A stretch of DNA of 64,000 nucleotides from Galaxea fascicularis. Its lineage: Eukaryota; Cnidaria; Anthozoa; Scleractinia; Euphylliidae. This document shows positions 22,580 through 32,846 of this stretch, one piece after another. The translations under genes were made by a program, and so were the position numbers. Below the pieces are notes generated by a model. That model saw only the letters and a program-made list of their open reading frames with translations. It searched no databases and had not been told where the DNA came from. Within the stretch, counting starts at the first letter, position 1; the number at the start of each line of letters is the position of its first letter. The stretch is taken from the NCBI GenBank assembly GCA_948470475.1, contig OX419338.1, positions 13,184,072-13,248,071 on the forward strand, in the 5' to 3' direction.

Positions 22580-22783
22580 AATGATTTTGGGATCAATTTG
22601 ACGTACGACTTCTAAGTCAAACTTTCGAAATTTCTCGATTGTGCGGCCCCCAACGCCATGACAATGAATATCCGCAATATCACTAAGGCTGCTAAACGCA
22701 TGCTTATGCCGCTTCTTCTGCACAAACGCCGCTAGTCGGTGAACAAAAGAGTGCCTAATTATTACCACGCGATGTTTAGCCAT
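22580..22783 (-). pseudogene. SGNH-hydrolase-like gene, 5' part
   Basis: Starts at ATG 22783. MAKHRVVIIRHSFVHRL resembles the nucleophile block, with Ser kept but the usual preceding Gly replaced by Arg. HGVGGRTIEKF matches the block II glycine. It runs into the BEL/Pao LTR at 22579. Removing the element and one AATGA puts the frame directly into the IIILELGSND motif at 15378, so the two parts were one gene. Confidence 0.75.
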
Positions 22784-23004
22784 AGAAGTAGAAAAATGAG
22801 CGGGCACTAACAGCAAGGTAAACCTAAGCTTACCGATAGCCAAAATAATTATAAACACCCTTATTTGAGTAAAGGTTAGGGCTACAAAAGTTGAACTTGC
22901 CTGTTTCAACGAAAGAAAGTGAATTAAGCCTCGAAAGCTAAACAGGTATCACGATCGGCGCTGGCAGAAAAAGGGGCGAGGGATAGCAGAGGTCACGAAT
23001 TTGT
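22784..23004. other. No recognisable gene (upstream of the SGNH start)
   Basis: The minus-strand frame stays open to 22909, but the extra residues look non-conserved and hydrophobic. Confidence 0.35.
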
Positions 23005-23078
23005 ACCTCGCTCCGCGTGTGGTGTGGCCCATTATCATTAAAAGCCATTATCGCGCTAAGACAATAATGGGCCATTTA
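23005..23078. repeat. Short element with inverted TGGCCCATTAT ends (copy 2)
   Basis: Related to 8536-8669. GTGGCCCATTAT faces ATAATGGGCCAT about 40 bases away, so it can fold back. Confidence 0.55.
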
Positions 23079-23095
23079 AAGCTAAACAGAGATCA

Positions 23096-23098
<3 letters not shown>

Positions 23099-23152
<54 letters not shown>
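23099..23152. repeat. (TA)n microsatellite
   Basis: About 26 uninterrupted TA units immediately before repeat A. Confidence 0.95.
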
Positions 23153-23154
<2 letters not shown>

Positions 23155-23900
23155 GACCTTATGAAAACCAGGTCGACGAAAATTCGAGGCTTTTTAGAAC
23201 TTCCTTTGCTATTACCTCCGTTGTTCAACAAGGACACTTAACTTTTTGCTTATTACCAGATTACAGTGTAGACGAAAGGAAAAAAAAAAGAACATGGCTA
23301 TTTGCTATATCACTAGACGTGAAATCGACGTAACCTCTGACCTGAACTATCGTGTGGGCAGTAGTGTCAGTTTTGCCCAAATCTTGCTTTGAAACGTCGG
23401 CCTTGCCGAGAGCAAAGTTGCCGTCGGAAAGAGGCATCGATTTCCACGAAATCAAGCAACGTTTTAAACCGAATTCCCTGGTGGCTAACACAAATAACAG
23501 CAAGCTCTTGGTAAATTACATCTACGTAAACATGTGGCAAATGTTACGACTAGATTTGAGGCCGGAAATCACCCATTACGACACTTATTATGACGGAAAG
23601 AGGCATCGATTTCCACGAAATCAAGCAACGTTTTAAACCGAATTCCCTGGCGGCTAACACAAACAACACCAAGCTCTTGGTAAATTACATCTACGTAAAC
23701 ATGTGGCAAATGTTACGACTAGATTTGAGGCCGGAAATCACACATTATGACACTTCAAATTATCACAACACTTATCAGATCACTAACATAGAATCGCTAA
23801 AGCCGCAAGGGCGGTAATAAGTCGGGAAACTGGAAAAACTTACAGTTTTCGCGCAGAAATACAGAGGCAAATCTTGTCGTCGCCTGATAGTTACTTGAAG
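23153..23900. repeat. Repeat A, flanking the PLE (with an internal 165-170 bp duplication)
   Basis: Matches repeat B at 27596-28174 at a high level, starting in both copies just after a TA microsatellite with ACCTGACCTTATGAAAACC. Repeat A contains a tandem duplication: the segment starting GACGGAAAGAGGCATCG near 23424 is repeated near 23593 after a TTATTATGACGG junction, while repeat B has only one copy. Confidence 0.85.
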
Positions 23901-23907
23901 TCTTTAG

Positions 23908-24182
23908 GGGGAGCAGGGTTGGCGCAGTGGTGAGAGCGCTCGCCTTCCACCAATGTGTCCCGGGTTCGATTCTGGGCTCGGCATCATAAGTGGTCTGAGT
24001 TTGTTGGTTCTCTACTCTGCTCCGAGAGGTTTTTCTCCGGGTACTCCGGTTTTCCCCTCTCTCCAAAAACCAACATTTCATTTGATTTAGTTTGATTTGA
24101 GAATTGTAAAATAACTTAGAATTGTAAAGTATTGAAATTTGTTAAATACTTATTAAATTATTATTATTATTTATTATTATTA
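23908..24182 (+). mobile_element. tRNA-derived SINE
   Basis: A box A-like TGGCGCAGTGG (23920-23930) and box B GGTTCGATTCT (23963-23973) form the split RNA polymerase III promoter of a tRNA-like head. A non-tRNA body follows, then an (ATT)n tail at 24158-24182. SINEs use a LINE's machinery to copy. It is not a functional tRNA gene: the cloverleaf does not close well and the tail is typical of a SINE. Confidence 0.85.
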
Positions 24183-24464
24183 ATGTCATAACAAGGTCCT
24201 CAAAGGGGGCCCCTAAACAATGTAATAGATTCCCAATTGAAAGCCCTTGAATGAAAAACCAAACACAAACATAACAGAATCCCCCAATAGAGTTTTTGAA
24301 CAAAGACAGCAACGACTAAGTGAAGGCTAACAAAACAAAAGGGCAGGATTACAAACTGGAAAAATTCAAAGCTAGATGGGAGCTAACGAGGTCCTACAGA
24401 CAGCAAAAATAACGATGATTACAAATTTGGGCTGAAAAGAATTTACACTACAATAGGGACAAAG
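24183..24464. other. Probable 3' untranslated part of the PLE
   Basis: Sequence between the SINE tail and the endonuclease stop. No hammerhead core was found here on either strand, unlike the other PLEs in the window. Confidence 0.4.
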
Positions 24465-27216
24465 TCAACTGTTGTAGCAGATACGATTTTTGGATTTGAA
24501 TTCACGCCTTTTGTTAAGACCGTGTGGATATAATGAAAAGAGTTGTGAGGTCCAATATGCTTCTCTGGTGAGGAGCAGTTGTTCAAGATGGGTTGCATTT
24601 TTGTGGTTTTCAATTTGTTCGATAATAATAAAACTAATTTGACAAATTTGATGCTCAAAAGAATTGTAATGGACCGCCAGCTCACATGTTCTTCTGTTCT
24701 TAAGCATTGATGATTTATGGTTACGAAAACGAAACTTGAATTCTGTTGAAGTGGAGCCCACGTACTGCTTTTTGCATTTGTTACAAGCAGCCAAATAAAT
24801 GACATTTTTGGAAGTGCAGCTTAATTTCTAATTAATCCTATATATGCGGCCCGTAGCAAAACTCTTAAACTTAGTATCTTGAATCAAAAAATGTTTACAA
24901 AGGTCACATCTTTTGTTACATTTGCAACAACCTCGATCATCTTCCGAGGTTTCATTTCTGGCTTCAATGTTCCGAAATTTAGATGGAGCTAAGATTTCTT
25001 TTAGGTTTTTTGTTCTGCGGTAAGCTGGAAAAATCGACTTTGATGGAAAAATCTCTAAAAGCTCAGGAGACAATCTAAGTAAGTGGGAATGTTTTTTAAT
25101 CACCTGCTGGATGTCTGGAAGAATTGGGTTGTAGTCAAGTACTAGAGGAAAAACCTTTTTCTTTGGCTTGACTCTTTTTGTTAGGAGTTCGGACCTCTCA
25201 TTGCTTAATGCTTTTTTCAAATTGTCTGTCCACTAATTCCTTGCTGTAATTTTGTGAGCACAGATATCCTTTATATTCTTCACATCTCTTGTTCAAAAAT
25301 TGGTCTGTAGAACAATTGCGTTTAATTCGAAGAGCCACCCCATAGGGGATTGCACGCATACAATGTGATGGGTGCGAACTCGAAAAAGGTAAATAAAGAT
25401 GACTATCGGTGGGCTTAGCATAAATATCAGTGATTATAAACCCATCTTGGAGGTGCAAAGTAAGATCTAGAACGTTGAGGCTACTCTCCGAATATACCAA
25501 TTCAAACTTGATGGTGGGATAGAGTGAATTAATATACTCCGTAAATTCTAGCAATTTCGGCAAACCAAGAGTCCAAAGATCAAACACATCATCTCTATAC
25601 CTCCACCAAAGCATAGGCTTGCTTGCATCTCCAAGTTTAGCCTTCTCATCAATTAATCCCATTGCCAAATCGGCGTAACTACAGGCATTTTTAGGGCCCA
25701 TGGCAGTGCCATGTTTCTGAATAAAATTTTGATCTGCAAATTGACAATTATTGATTTGAAGACAAATCTCAACAGCTTCGACTATACAATCCGTAGATGG
25801 AAATTTATCTTTCCTAGAATCAAGCGCCTTTCTAACAGCTGAGATTCCTAGGTTATTATCAATGTTGGGAAACATAGCCACAACACCCCAAGATACAAGC
25901 AAACTACCAGGGGGTAGGGGACCTTTCTCAGCATTTAAAGCCTGAATTTTGTTAATTAGATCACTTGTGTCTTTAACGAATGATGGAAGGTTCTGTGCTA
26001 AAGGCTTGAGATAAAACTCGGTGAAGGCAGAAAGTCTTTCGATTGACGTTCCACAGCAGGATGTAATTAATCGGAGTGGATTGCCCTCTTTATGTGTTTT
26101 CACATTACCAAAAGCTACCCCAGGTTTAGGTTCCAAATTGGTAACCCATGTGGCAATCTCTTGACTTATCTGACCTTCACCGAGCCATTTGCGTCCCCAA
26201 TTTTTGACCTTTTCAAAATGCTCCGGTGTTGGATCGCTATTCACCTTATTATAATGCAAGTTGTTGTTAAGTTGCCCTAACATTTTATCTTGATATTCTT
26301 CTTGATTAAGGATTACAAATCTAGAGCCCTTGTCTTTAATTCTGATAACTTTATCACTAGACTTAAGATTACGTAGTGCTAACCTTTCGTCTTTAGTTAA
26401 GTTGTCCTTGACAGTTCTCAGATTTTGGGGTTCCAGGATATCCTTTCTCACATTATTGATGAAGACTTCGACTTCTGGAGAACTACACTTAGGAGGCATC
26501 CAATTGGTAGGTGAAGGAATAGCTGGTAAACGATCATCAACTTTCCTTGGGTTTTCATCCGGATTTCTGCCATGATGGAAGAAGGCGAGGCGGATTCTCC
26601 TTTCAAATTTATCCAAATCATCGATTACCTTCTGCCAGTTGACATCCTTTGGCGTAGGACAGAACGCTGGTCCTTTAGTCAAAAGAGAGCGCTCTGCATC
26701 GGTGAGTTCAGAAGATGTTAGATTAATGGGATTTAAATCCGGCAAGTAGATATCTGGTCTTGCCACCACATCGTTCTCATCACGAGTAGGGGCTCTGTTA
26801 CTGGTCTGGGAAGTTCTTCGGAACCTCCTCAACCTGGTTCTTGAATTCTCCGGTGGTGTGAATTGATCTGATGGCGCTGGGTTGTAGGGAGTGGCCTGCC
26901 GAAACTTCTGTCGCGCTCTCCTCTTCAAATCAATCTCTACCTTTTCCATTTGTCTTTTAATTCTTCTCCAAATAGTCTTGGCGGCAGTTTCCTCGTTGTT
27001 GTTGAAAAGAAGTTCACATTCAAAATGTAATTGCCTCTGTAGAATTTTGGTCTTCGACCAAACCGCAGTAGAAATGTCCTTTAAAATATTGAGAGAAGCG
27101 CTGAGTGAATGCTGTCTACAGGACTCTTGTAAGCTCCCATTATCTTTGTCAAGTTGCAGTTTAAAAGGTAGCTTTAGACCTTTAGGAATGCGGCTTCGTT
27201 TGGTGCAGCGGACCAA
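24465..27216 (-). pseudogene. Penelope-like element polyprotein (RT + GIY-YIG), two lesions
   Basis: The 672-residue frame 27216-25198 is a PLE reverse transcriptase: a long basic N-terminus, LLVSWGVVAMFPNID (first Asp), KHGTAMGPKNACSYADL, RYRDDVFDLW (catalytic YRDD-type) and YAKPTDSHLYLPFSSSHPSH. A frameshift in an A-run near 25205-25215 leads to the 25220-24828 linker frame with a cysteine/histidine cluster (GCCKCNKRCDLC, KHFL). A single in-frame TAG near 24827 separates it from VIYLAACNKCKKQYVGST, the GIY-YIG endonuclease, which ends at 24465. PLE proteins nick DNA with GIY-YIG and prime RT there. Two small lesions suggest a young but dead copy, or sequence errors. Confidence 0.9.
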
Positions 27217-27239
27217 GAAATAACCGTGGTGCTTGTAGC

Positions 27240-27480
27240 AAACTAGTTTGTGCCAAGTGTTTTGCCTAGCTTGTAATCAAGACCTTTTCTTTTGTTACGT
27301 AACCTTAATTTCCATTTTCTGTGTACTATATAAAAGCCCGTAACTCTGCCACCCACAACCATTGTATATAGCTATTTTAATTTTTAACTTTTAAACTATC
27401 CTGAGGAAGGCCGAAGGCCGAAACGTCGATTAAACGCTGGAACTGTCAAGAGTTTGTCTCTTCGTCGTTTTATTATACCT
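27240..27480 (+). repeat. PLE-type terminus (pLTR) in inverse orientation
   Basis: Reads in plus orientation CTATATAAAAGCCC (TATA-like), CCACCCACAACC, then a hammerhead motif. The PLE 3' end at 42100-42190 has the same order of parts (ACTATAAAAACTAC, ACACAACCC, hammerhead). It lies upstream of the minus-strand PLE gene but points the other way, like the inverted arm of the PLE at 40.3-42.3 kb. Confidence 0.65.
27401..27427 (+). ncRNA. Hammerhead ribozyme motif lacking stem III
   Basis: CTGAGGA (27401-27407), stem II GGCC/GGCC with a GAA loop, and GAAACGTC (27420-27427). The seventh-position variant CTGAGGA is within the allowed CUGANGA core. Stem III is absent. Confidence 0.75.
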
Positions 27481-27559
27481 ATCTACAGATTTACGGAGAG
27501 ACATGTATCCTCTGGATCCTCTTACTGGGAGTTCATCGTGGGGTAAACTGCTTTCATTC

Positions 27560-27563
<4 letters not shown>

Positions 27564-27595
<32 letters not shown>
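27564..27595. repeat. (TA)n microsatellite
   Basis: About 16 TA units directly before repeat B; the Ile-Tyr frames across it are artefacts. Confidence 0.95.
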
Positions 27596-27598
<3 letters not shown>

Positions 27599-28174
27599 GA
27601 CCTTATGAAAACCAGGTCGACGAAAATTCGAGGCTTTTTAGAACTTCCTTTGCTATTACCTCCGTTGTTCAACAAGGACACTTAACTTTTTGCTTATTAC
27701 CAGATTACACTGTCGACGAAAGGAAAAAAAAAGAACATGGCTATTTGCTATATAATTAGATTTGAAATTGACGTAACCTCTGACCTGAACTATCGTGTGG
27801 GCAGTAGTGTCAGTTTTGCCCAAATCTTGCTTTGAAACGTCGGCCTTGCCGAGAGCAAAGTTGCCGTCGGAAAGAGGCATCGATTTCCACGAAATCAAGC
27901 AACGTTTTAAACCGAATTCCCTGGTGGCTAACACAAATAACAGCAAGCTCTTGGTAAATTACATCTACGTAAACATGTGGCAAATGTTACGACTAGATTT
28001 GAGGCCGGAAATCACACATTATGACACTTCAAATTATCACATCACTTATCAGATCACTAGCATAGAATCGCTAAAGCCGCAAGGGCGGTAACAAGTCAAG
28101 AAACTGGAAAAACTTACGGTTTTCGCGCAGAAATATCGAGGCAAATCTTGTCGTCGCCTGATAGTTACTTGAAG
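27596..28174. repeat. Repeat B, flanking the PLE
   Basis: About 580 bases in the same direction as repeat A and lacking its internal duplication. No coding capacity is recognised; matching short frames in A and B are non-conserved in type. Confidence 0.85.
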
Positions 28175-28899
28175 TCCCGGATGTTGAAAACCGATTTCAA
28201 GCGAACTTCCGTCAAGCCCTTGTTTCTTGTTCAATTTTTACTAAGTCTTTAGCCTGGTCAAAAGTCAAGTCCAATTTCACCATGTGCGCTTACAAATCAA
28301 CCCTGACACCTACGTTTTGAGGCTAAAGACTCCTTACCTCCGAAAGCAAAGCTCTACAATAACCTTCATTGCGCCTAACAGTCCACTTCATAGCCCCGAC
28401 AAGATAAAAACGCACGAAGGTTATTAGACGAGGCAGACACTGCATCTCGCTAGAATTTTTCCCTCACTGAGCTTCATGATGCTCTAAGGAAAACTTTGCT
28501 CTAGGAGGTCAACAGGAAAGCTAAATATACTGACTCCGTTTGAAACTAAGCCTACGCTAAGATTTCAAATTCATGCAAATTTTCTTGAGAAAGAGAGAGA
28601 GTGGGACCAAATAAAGAGGCTTAAAAGGGAGGAGGGGGAGGGTAGGGGGGGGAGAGCTTATTCTAACTTTCAATGTTAACTTTCTCTTACTAATCAGCTA
28701 ATTGCCATCGTCGCTCCCCCCAGCACAAGCAAAGACCAAGAAGAATAGAAGGGGGAAACACACCTCAGTACTAAAATAAACACTTTCCTGCGACCCTGTT
28801 TTCAAAAATCCAGGTAGATTTACAAAGATATTTACAATGATATTAAATATTGAAAAATCAGAATAGCTTTTTAACTTTAAAATTATCCACCGTTTAAAT
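28175..28899. other. No recognisable gene; purine-rich tract
   Basis: A GGGAGGAGGGGGAGGG-type tract lies at about 28628-28655. Nothing else is supported. Confidence 0.45.
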
Positions 28900-29213
28900 T
28901 TGAGCAGTGTTATTAATCAGGGTAGTTTTCATCGAGTTAAAGAGGACGTTGGATTTAAGTTAAGAGCGTTGAGGTCTTTTATGATGGAATAGAAGAATGT
29001 TCTCCTCATTCCTTCGATTCTCGGTTTCGGTAAACGGTATGATGGTTTAGCTCATGTGGGATAACTGTGCTCAAAACGAAGGGCGTCCAAGCTTGCAGTA
29101 AGGTATTCTGGTGCTCTTTCATCAATAACTTTCTTTAAAAGACCGAGTTTATTGATCTTGAACATTTGATTAATTGGCAACCACTTAAGCTTTTGAAAAT
29201 TATCAAAAGATCG
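28900..29213 (-). pseudogene. LINE reverse transcriptase, C-terminal part
   Basis: Minus-strand translation from about 29213 gives ARSFDNFQKLKWLPI, then MFKINKLGLLKKVIDERAPE and PKPRIEGMRRTFFYS, ending in a DLNALNLN-type motif. This is the typical region after the thumb of CR1/L2/Rex-like LINEs. One internal stop is present. It continues upstream at 30117 beyond an insertion. Confidence 0.75.
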
Positions 29214-30116
29214 CGCCACAAAGGTGGGCACTCTCTAACACTGAACAAGAAAACTACGCATAAACAAACCCGAGAAAACACGCAACAACTATGCATAAGT
29301 CTACAAGTATTTAATACAACAATTACTCTAAAAATATCATGCTTAAAATAAGATTACTAATGATAATACAGTGAGCTAAATAATTATTTACAAGAATATA
29401 CCTTAACAAACAAAAACTAAAAACGCGTTTTAGTAGTTTAGTTCAGTTCAGTTCAGTTCACCCTGCGTCTGAAGTCCTTATCCTTGTTCTTGACCCCAAC
29501 AACGTTCCACCAACATTTGACACACACCACGAACCAAACTCCCGTTATCACTTCCACTTTTAACTTACTTCTTCTGATTACGTCTTCACTCAGTCCGGCA
29601 TTCTTCAACTTGTCTTCTCCGGTTTACTCCAGCTGTCCGGTTTCCAACGGCCTACTTCAACAGAACTTTACTCTTGTCCTTCGATTGTTTCGACCGGCTA
29701 TTTAGCACTCGCGTTCCCCGGCAAATGACTCTTTGTCGTGTATTTAGGAATGGCTTACTGATGGCTTCTCAGTAATGAAAATGTGCTTGGATCCGGACGT
29801 GTTCCTGCTACGTTCTAATCTCACTCGCAACTACACTTCAACGTGACCTTCTTCTGAACACAGAAAAACCTTCTCCCACGTTTCAACCCCAAAACCTTAA
29901 ATATGCAAACGCAAGGTGTAAAATGAGAGAAAAGGAAAGAAAGCTATTGGATTATGATTAATTACAAAACAGGTTACACCATTAAAGAATACAGGTTACG
30001 TAATAGGTGCTACCAGAATAAATACAATTTCAAAAGCTATTCCTATGGGGAATAAGCAATGATAATATAACACCTTAACAAATTCAATCCTAAAAACTAA
30101 ACTTTCCATGACACCC
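29214..30116 (-). mobile_element. Insertion of about 900 bp in the LINE (LTR-like)
   Basis: It separates two halves of one RT frame (ILDSPW before, ARSFDNF after). Composition and layout resemble the solo LTR at 31066: a minus-strand TATA-like CATATTTAAGG near 29895-29905 and a pyrimidine-rich plus strand. The minus-strand start would be TGTCATGG, but the other end and a target duplication are not clear, so the class is tentative. A (GTTCA)4 tract lies at 29441-29460. Confidence 0.5.
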
Positions 30117-31060
30117 AGGGACTGTCCAAAATTAATCGGGTGCAGCGTTTTTTAAGTCTAAACAGTTCGTCTAGGTTGGTTTGGCTACAGTTGGTCCAAA
30201 CAGTACAACAATACGTAAAGAGCGGTTTGATACTTGCATTGTAGAGAAGCAGTCGATATTTTGTAGGGAGATATCTCCGAGCTCTTCCTAAAATTACAAT
30301 TCTTTGAAGCAGTTTCCAGCGCAGTATGTCAAAGTGGTCGTTCCGAGTGAGATGACTACCGATGTATATTCCTAAGACACGTTCTGACTCAACCTTAATG
30401 AGTTGCATACCGTCAACTGAAAGGTCAAGAGTTTGTTTGGTGAATTTGCAATTTTCTGTGTGGTCGAGATTACATTGTATTTTGTCTTTTGCTGGATGCA
30501 TTTTCATTTTATTTTCCTTCGCCCACTTCGATGCTGCATCAATGTCAGGTCTAATTTCACTTCTCGTCGACGTCAGCTAAGGTAGGCGCAGATGCATAAA
30601 GCCGGTCGAGTCATCAGCATAAATGCCAATGTTGTTCTTCAGTACAAAAGGCAGATCGTTAATGAAGAGCAAAAAAAGGGCAGGACCAAGAATACTTCCC
30701 TGCGGTACACCGGATTGAGTACCAAGCGGTTCACGGAGAATCGTGTACCGTCAACACATACCTTCTGATACCTTCCACTAAGGTAACGTTCGAACCATTT
30801 GAGGGAATTGCTGTTCAAGCCATAAATCTGAAGTTTCTTATGGTCTACCACTTCGAAAGCTTTGCGTAAATCGATCTTAACAATACCTGTAAAAAGGCTG
30901 TTATCCATTGCCTCCAGCCATTCATCTGTAATTTTTACAAGGATGGTTTCGCAGCAGTGGTTAGCTCTAAAACCCGATTAACATTTGTACAGTAGATTGT
31001 GCGTAGTAAGAGAAGCAATGAAGTGATTGCAAACATGTTTCTCGAAAATCTTCGAAATGA
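30117..31060 (-). pseudogene. LINE reverse transcriptase, middle part
   Basis: From 31060 downward: VISKIFEKHVCNHF, a stop, then GFRANHCCETILV, VKIDLRKAFEVVDHK (first catalytic Asp), YGLNSNSLKWFERYLSGRYQKVCVDG, then broken text over the FADD-like region (30590-30640), and finally the frame 30507-30097 with VLGIYIGSHLTRNDH and NASIKPLFTYCCTVWTNC. This is the order of palm and thumb blocks in a non-LTR retrotransposon. Frameshifts near 30590 and 30720 and an in-frame stop near 30980 show that it is dead. Confidence 0.85.
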
Positions 31061-31065
31061 CGGGG

Positions 31066-31882
31066 TGTGACGTGGGTCCCAATGGCCGAAGACGAAAGTA
31101 ACAAAATAAAACAAAATAGAACTAACATACGGCACAATTAAAACAACTAATGAATTTAATTACGATATTGACATGAAACGAACGAACACAAATAGAACTA
31201 ATCTTACTTAACTTAACTTACTGTTTACGAGTATTTACAATTATTTACAATTATATTTGCGTTTATTTACAGTTCAGTTCCTTCTTTCTTTCCAACAAAA
31301 CCAACTCCACGTCAAACAGCTTCTCCGACCTTCTACTCTCCGGCGCCTTGATACTCTCTTGGACTACTTTCCGTTCACAGTTTGCCAACTCTGGCGATCA
31401 GCTTCTCGGCCGCTTTCCTTTACCGTAAAATCTCTCTCCTCGCTCCACTTTGCTCCTCCGCAGACAAAGGGGTTTTGTCTTGTTAACGGTTTGGAGTTCT
31501 GCTAAAGACTTTCAGCACTGAACATTTGAGCGATTCTGCCCACACCTTTCTCCTGAACTCTGTCTTCCTTCGTTCCTTCGTTCCTTCGTTCGCCTTCCCT
31601 CAACTGTTTTCTAACAACCGTTTACCACGCCTTGCCCCATTTATATGTCGAATATTGATTTACAATAATTAATTCTACTAACATCTAGCTTACACACGTA
31701 CTGTTTTAACGGTTCTACATTCTATACTAAATCAACACTTTATGAACAAATAAACTTACACGCTAATTCTTCTTGTACTAATTACAGTGTTTACTACTAA
31801 AATACATTGACACCAAACAATCAACACCAACAAACAAACCATACAACTGGGAAAACAGAAAAAAAGAATTTTTTTTATGACA
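31066..31882 (-). mobile_element. Solo LTR, 817 bp, in the LINE
   Basis: Begins TGTGACG and ends ATGACA, flanked by CGGGG on both sides (31061-31065 and 31883-31887). The LINE RT frame is continuous across the site if the LTR and one CGGGG are removed. A minus-strand TATA-like ATATAAATGGGG near 31650 suggests minus orientation. The superfamily (Gypsy or other) is not determined. Confidence 0.9.
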
Positions 31883-31887
31883 CGGGG

Positions 31888-32130
31888 AGAACCGATATAG
31901 GTCTGTAATTGCCAACATCGTTTTTACTCCCCTGTTTGTAAATCGGAGTGACACGAACCAGTTTGAGCTGAGCTGGACAGATACTGTTTATTATGCTGCA
32001 GTTTATTACTTTGCTAGACTTGGAGCAATTGCAGGAGCGATTAATTTTAACAGCAAGTAGCTGATCCCATCCAGTCCGGTCACTTGCAACATTTGACTGA
32101 TGAGAGTGATTTGATGATCTCTAAAACTTC
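31888..32130 (-). pseudogene. LINE reverse transcriptase, N-terminal part
   Basis: Minus-strand frames read KISDREVLEIIKSLS, LDGISYLLLKLIAPAI, SKVINCSIINSI then AQLKLVRVTPIYKQGS and NYRPISVLPV, the fingers region of a LINE RT. One frame change lies near 32020-32030. It joins the middle part after the solo LTR. Confidence 0.8.
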
Positions 32131-32149
32131 ACGATCTGAAATCTTGGGG

Positions 32150-32355
32150 TCATTGGGCGACTGGGTCTCTAAGCTTCTGGGCTTCTGGGTCTCTGGGCCA
32201 TTGGCTAATTGGGCTTTGGAGTTTCTGGGTCTTTAGATTTCTGGGCCTGTGACTATTTAGGCCTCTAGGTCTTTGGTCTCACGGTTTATGGATTTTTGGG
32301 TCTGTTGGTCTTTGGGCCTCTGGAGGTTCTGGGTTCCCTTGGTCTCTGGATGTCT
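32150..32355. repeat. Low-complexity CTGGGTCT-type repeat
   Basis: Irregular repetition of TCTGGGTCT, CTCTGGGCC and related words. A degenerate minisatellite next to the LINE fragment. Confidence 0.6.
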
Positions 32356-32419
32356 TCCTTTATCTCTCCCGTTCATTCATTTATTGATCACTTTGCAATG
32401 GAATGCAACAATAAAAGTT

Positions 32420-32846
32420 TGGTATTATCAACAGAGTTGATAAATTTAAATTGACTACCGTACAAGGATTCTAAAAGCTGACGTTTCGAGCGTTAGCCCT
32501 TCGTCAGAGCGAATCGAGGAATTATGGGTTGTGTGTAGTTTTTATAGTGGAGTAGGAGCTACGCTATTGGTGGTAACATGGCAACGTGAAAAATAGGAAT
32601 ACATTAGTTAAATGAAAAGCGTTCGTTAATACTATGGGTGCCGATTTGGAAGATGAATTTTTGTTCCAGATTCTTGCGGCTTTCCTTCATACCTTAGCTT
32701 GATGTAGGGAAAGACCGCAGATAGCCATGTGTTGTTTGGAGTGGTTAGAGGAGATTAAAATGTCTTGACGAGCGACTGGCTTAAATGCATCCTTGTCATT
32801 CTTCTCAACATCGCGAAGGTGTTCGCGGAATCGGTCGCCTAGTCGT
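32420..32846 (-). mobile_element. PLE 3' end fragment with hammerhead
   Basis: Nearly identical to the left arm of the PLE at 40.3-40.8 kb in minus orientation: terminal TTATCAACAGAGTTGATAA, hammerhead, TATA region and the end of the GIY-YIG frame. It breaks off at 32846 inside the endonuclease. A few small indels are seen. Confidence 0.88.
32480..32507 (-). ncRNA. Hammerhead ribozyme motif lacking stem III
   Basis: Minus strand: CTGACGA (32507-32501), stem II GGGC/GCTC with a TAAC loop, GAAACGTC (32487-32480). Stem I pairs bases next to the core (GUU-type/AGC) and a GATTC/GAATC pair further out. The core bases match the consensus. Confidence 0.8.

Noticed and set aside
23913..23985. True tRNA gene
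   Set aside because: Boxes A and B are present, but the cloverleaf is poor and a SINE body with an ATT tail follows.
27430..27681. Open frame with an Ile-Tyr run
   Set aside because: Runs through the TA microsatellite and repeat B; unrelated sequences on each side.
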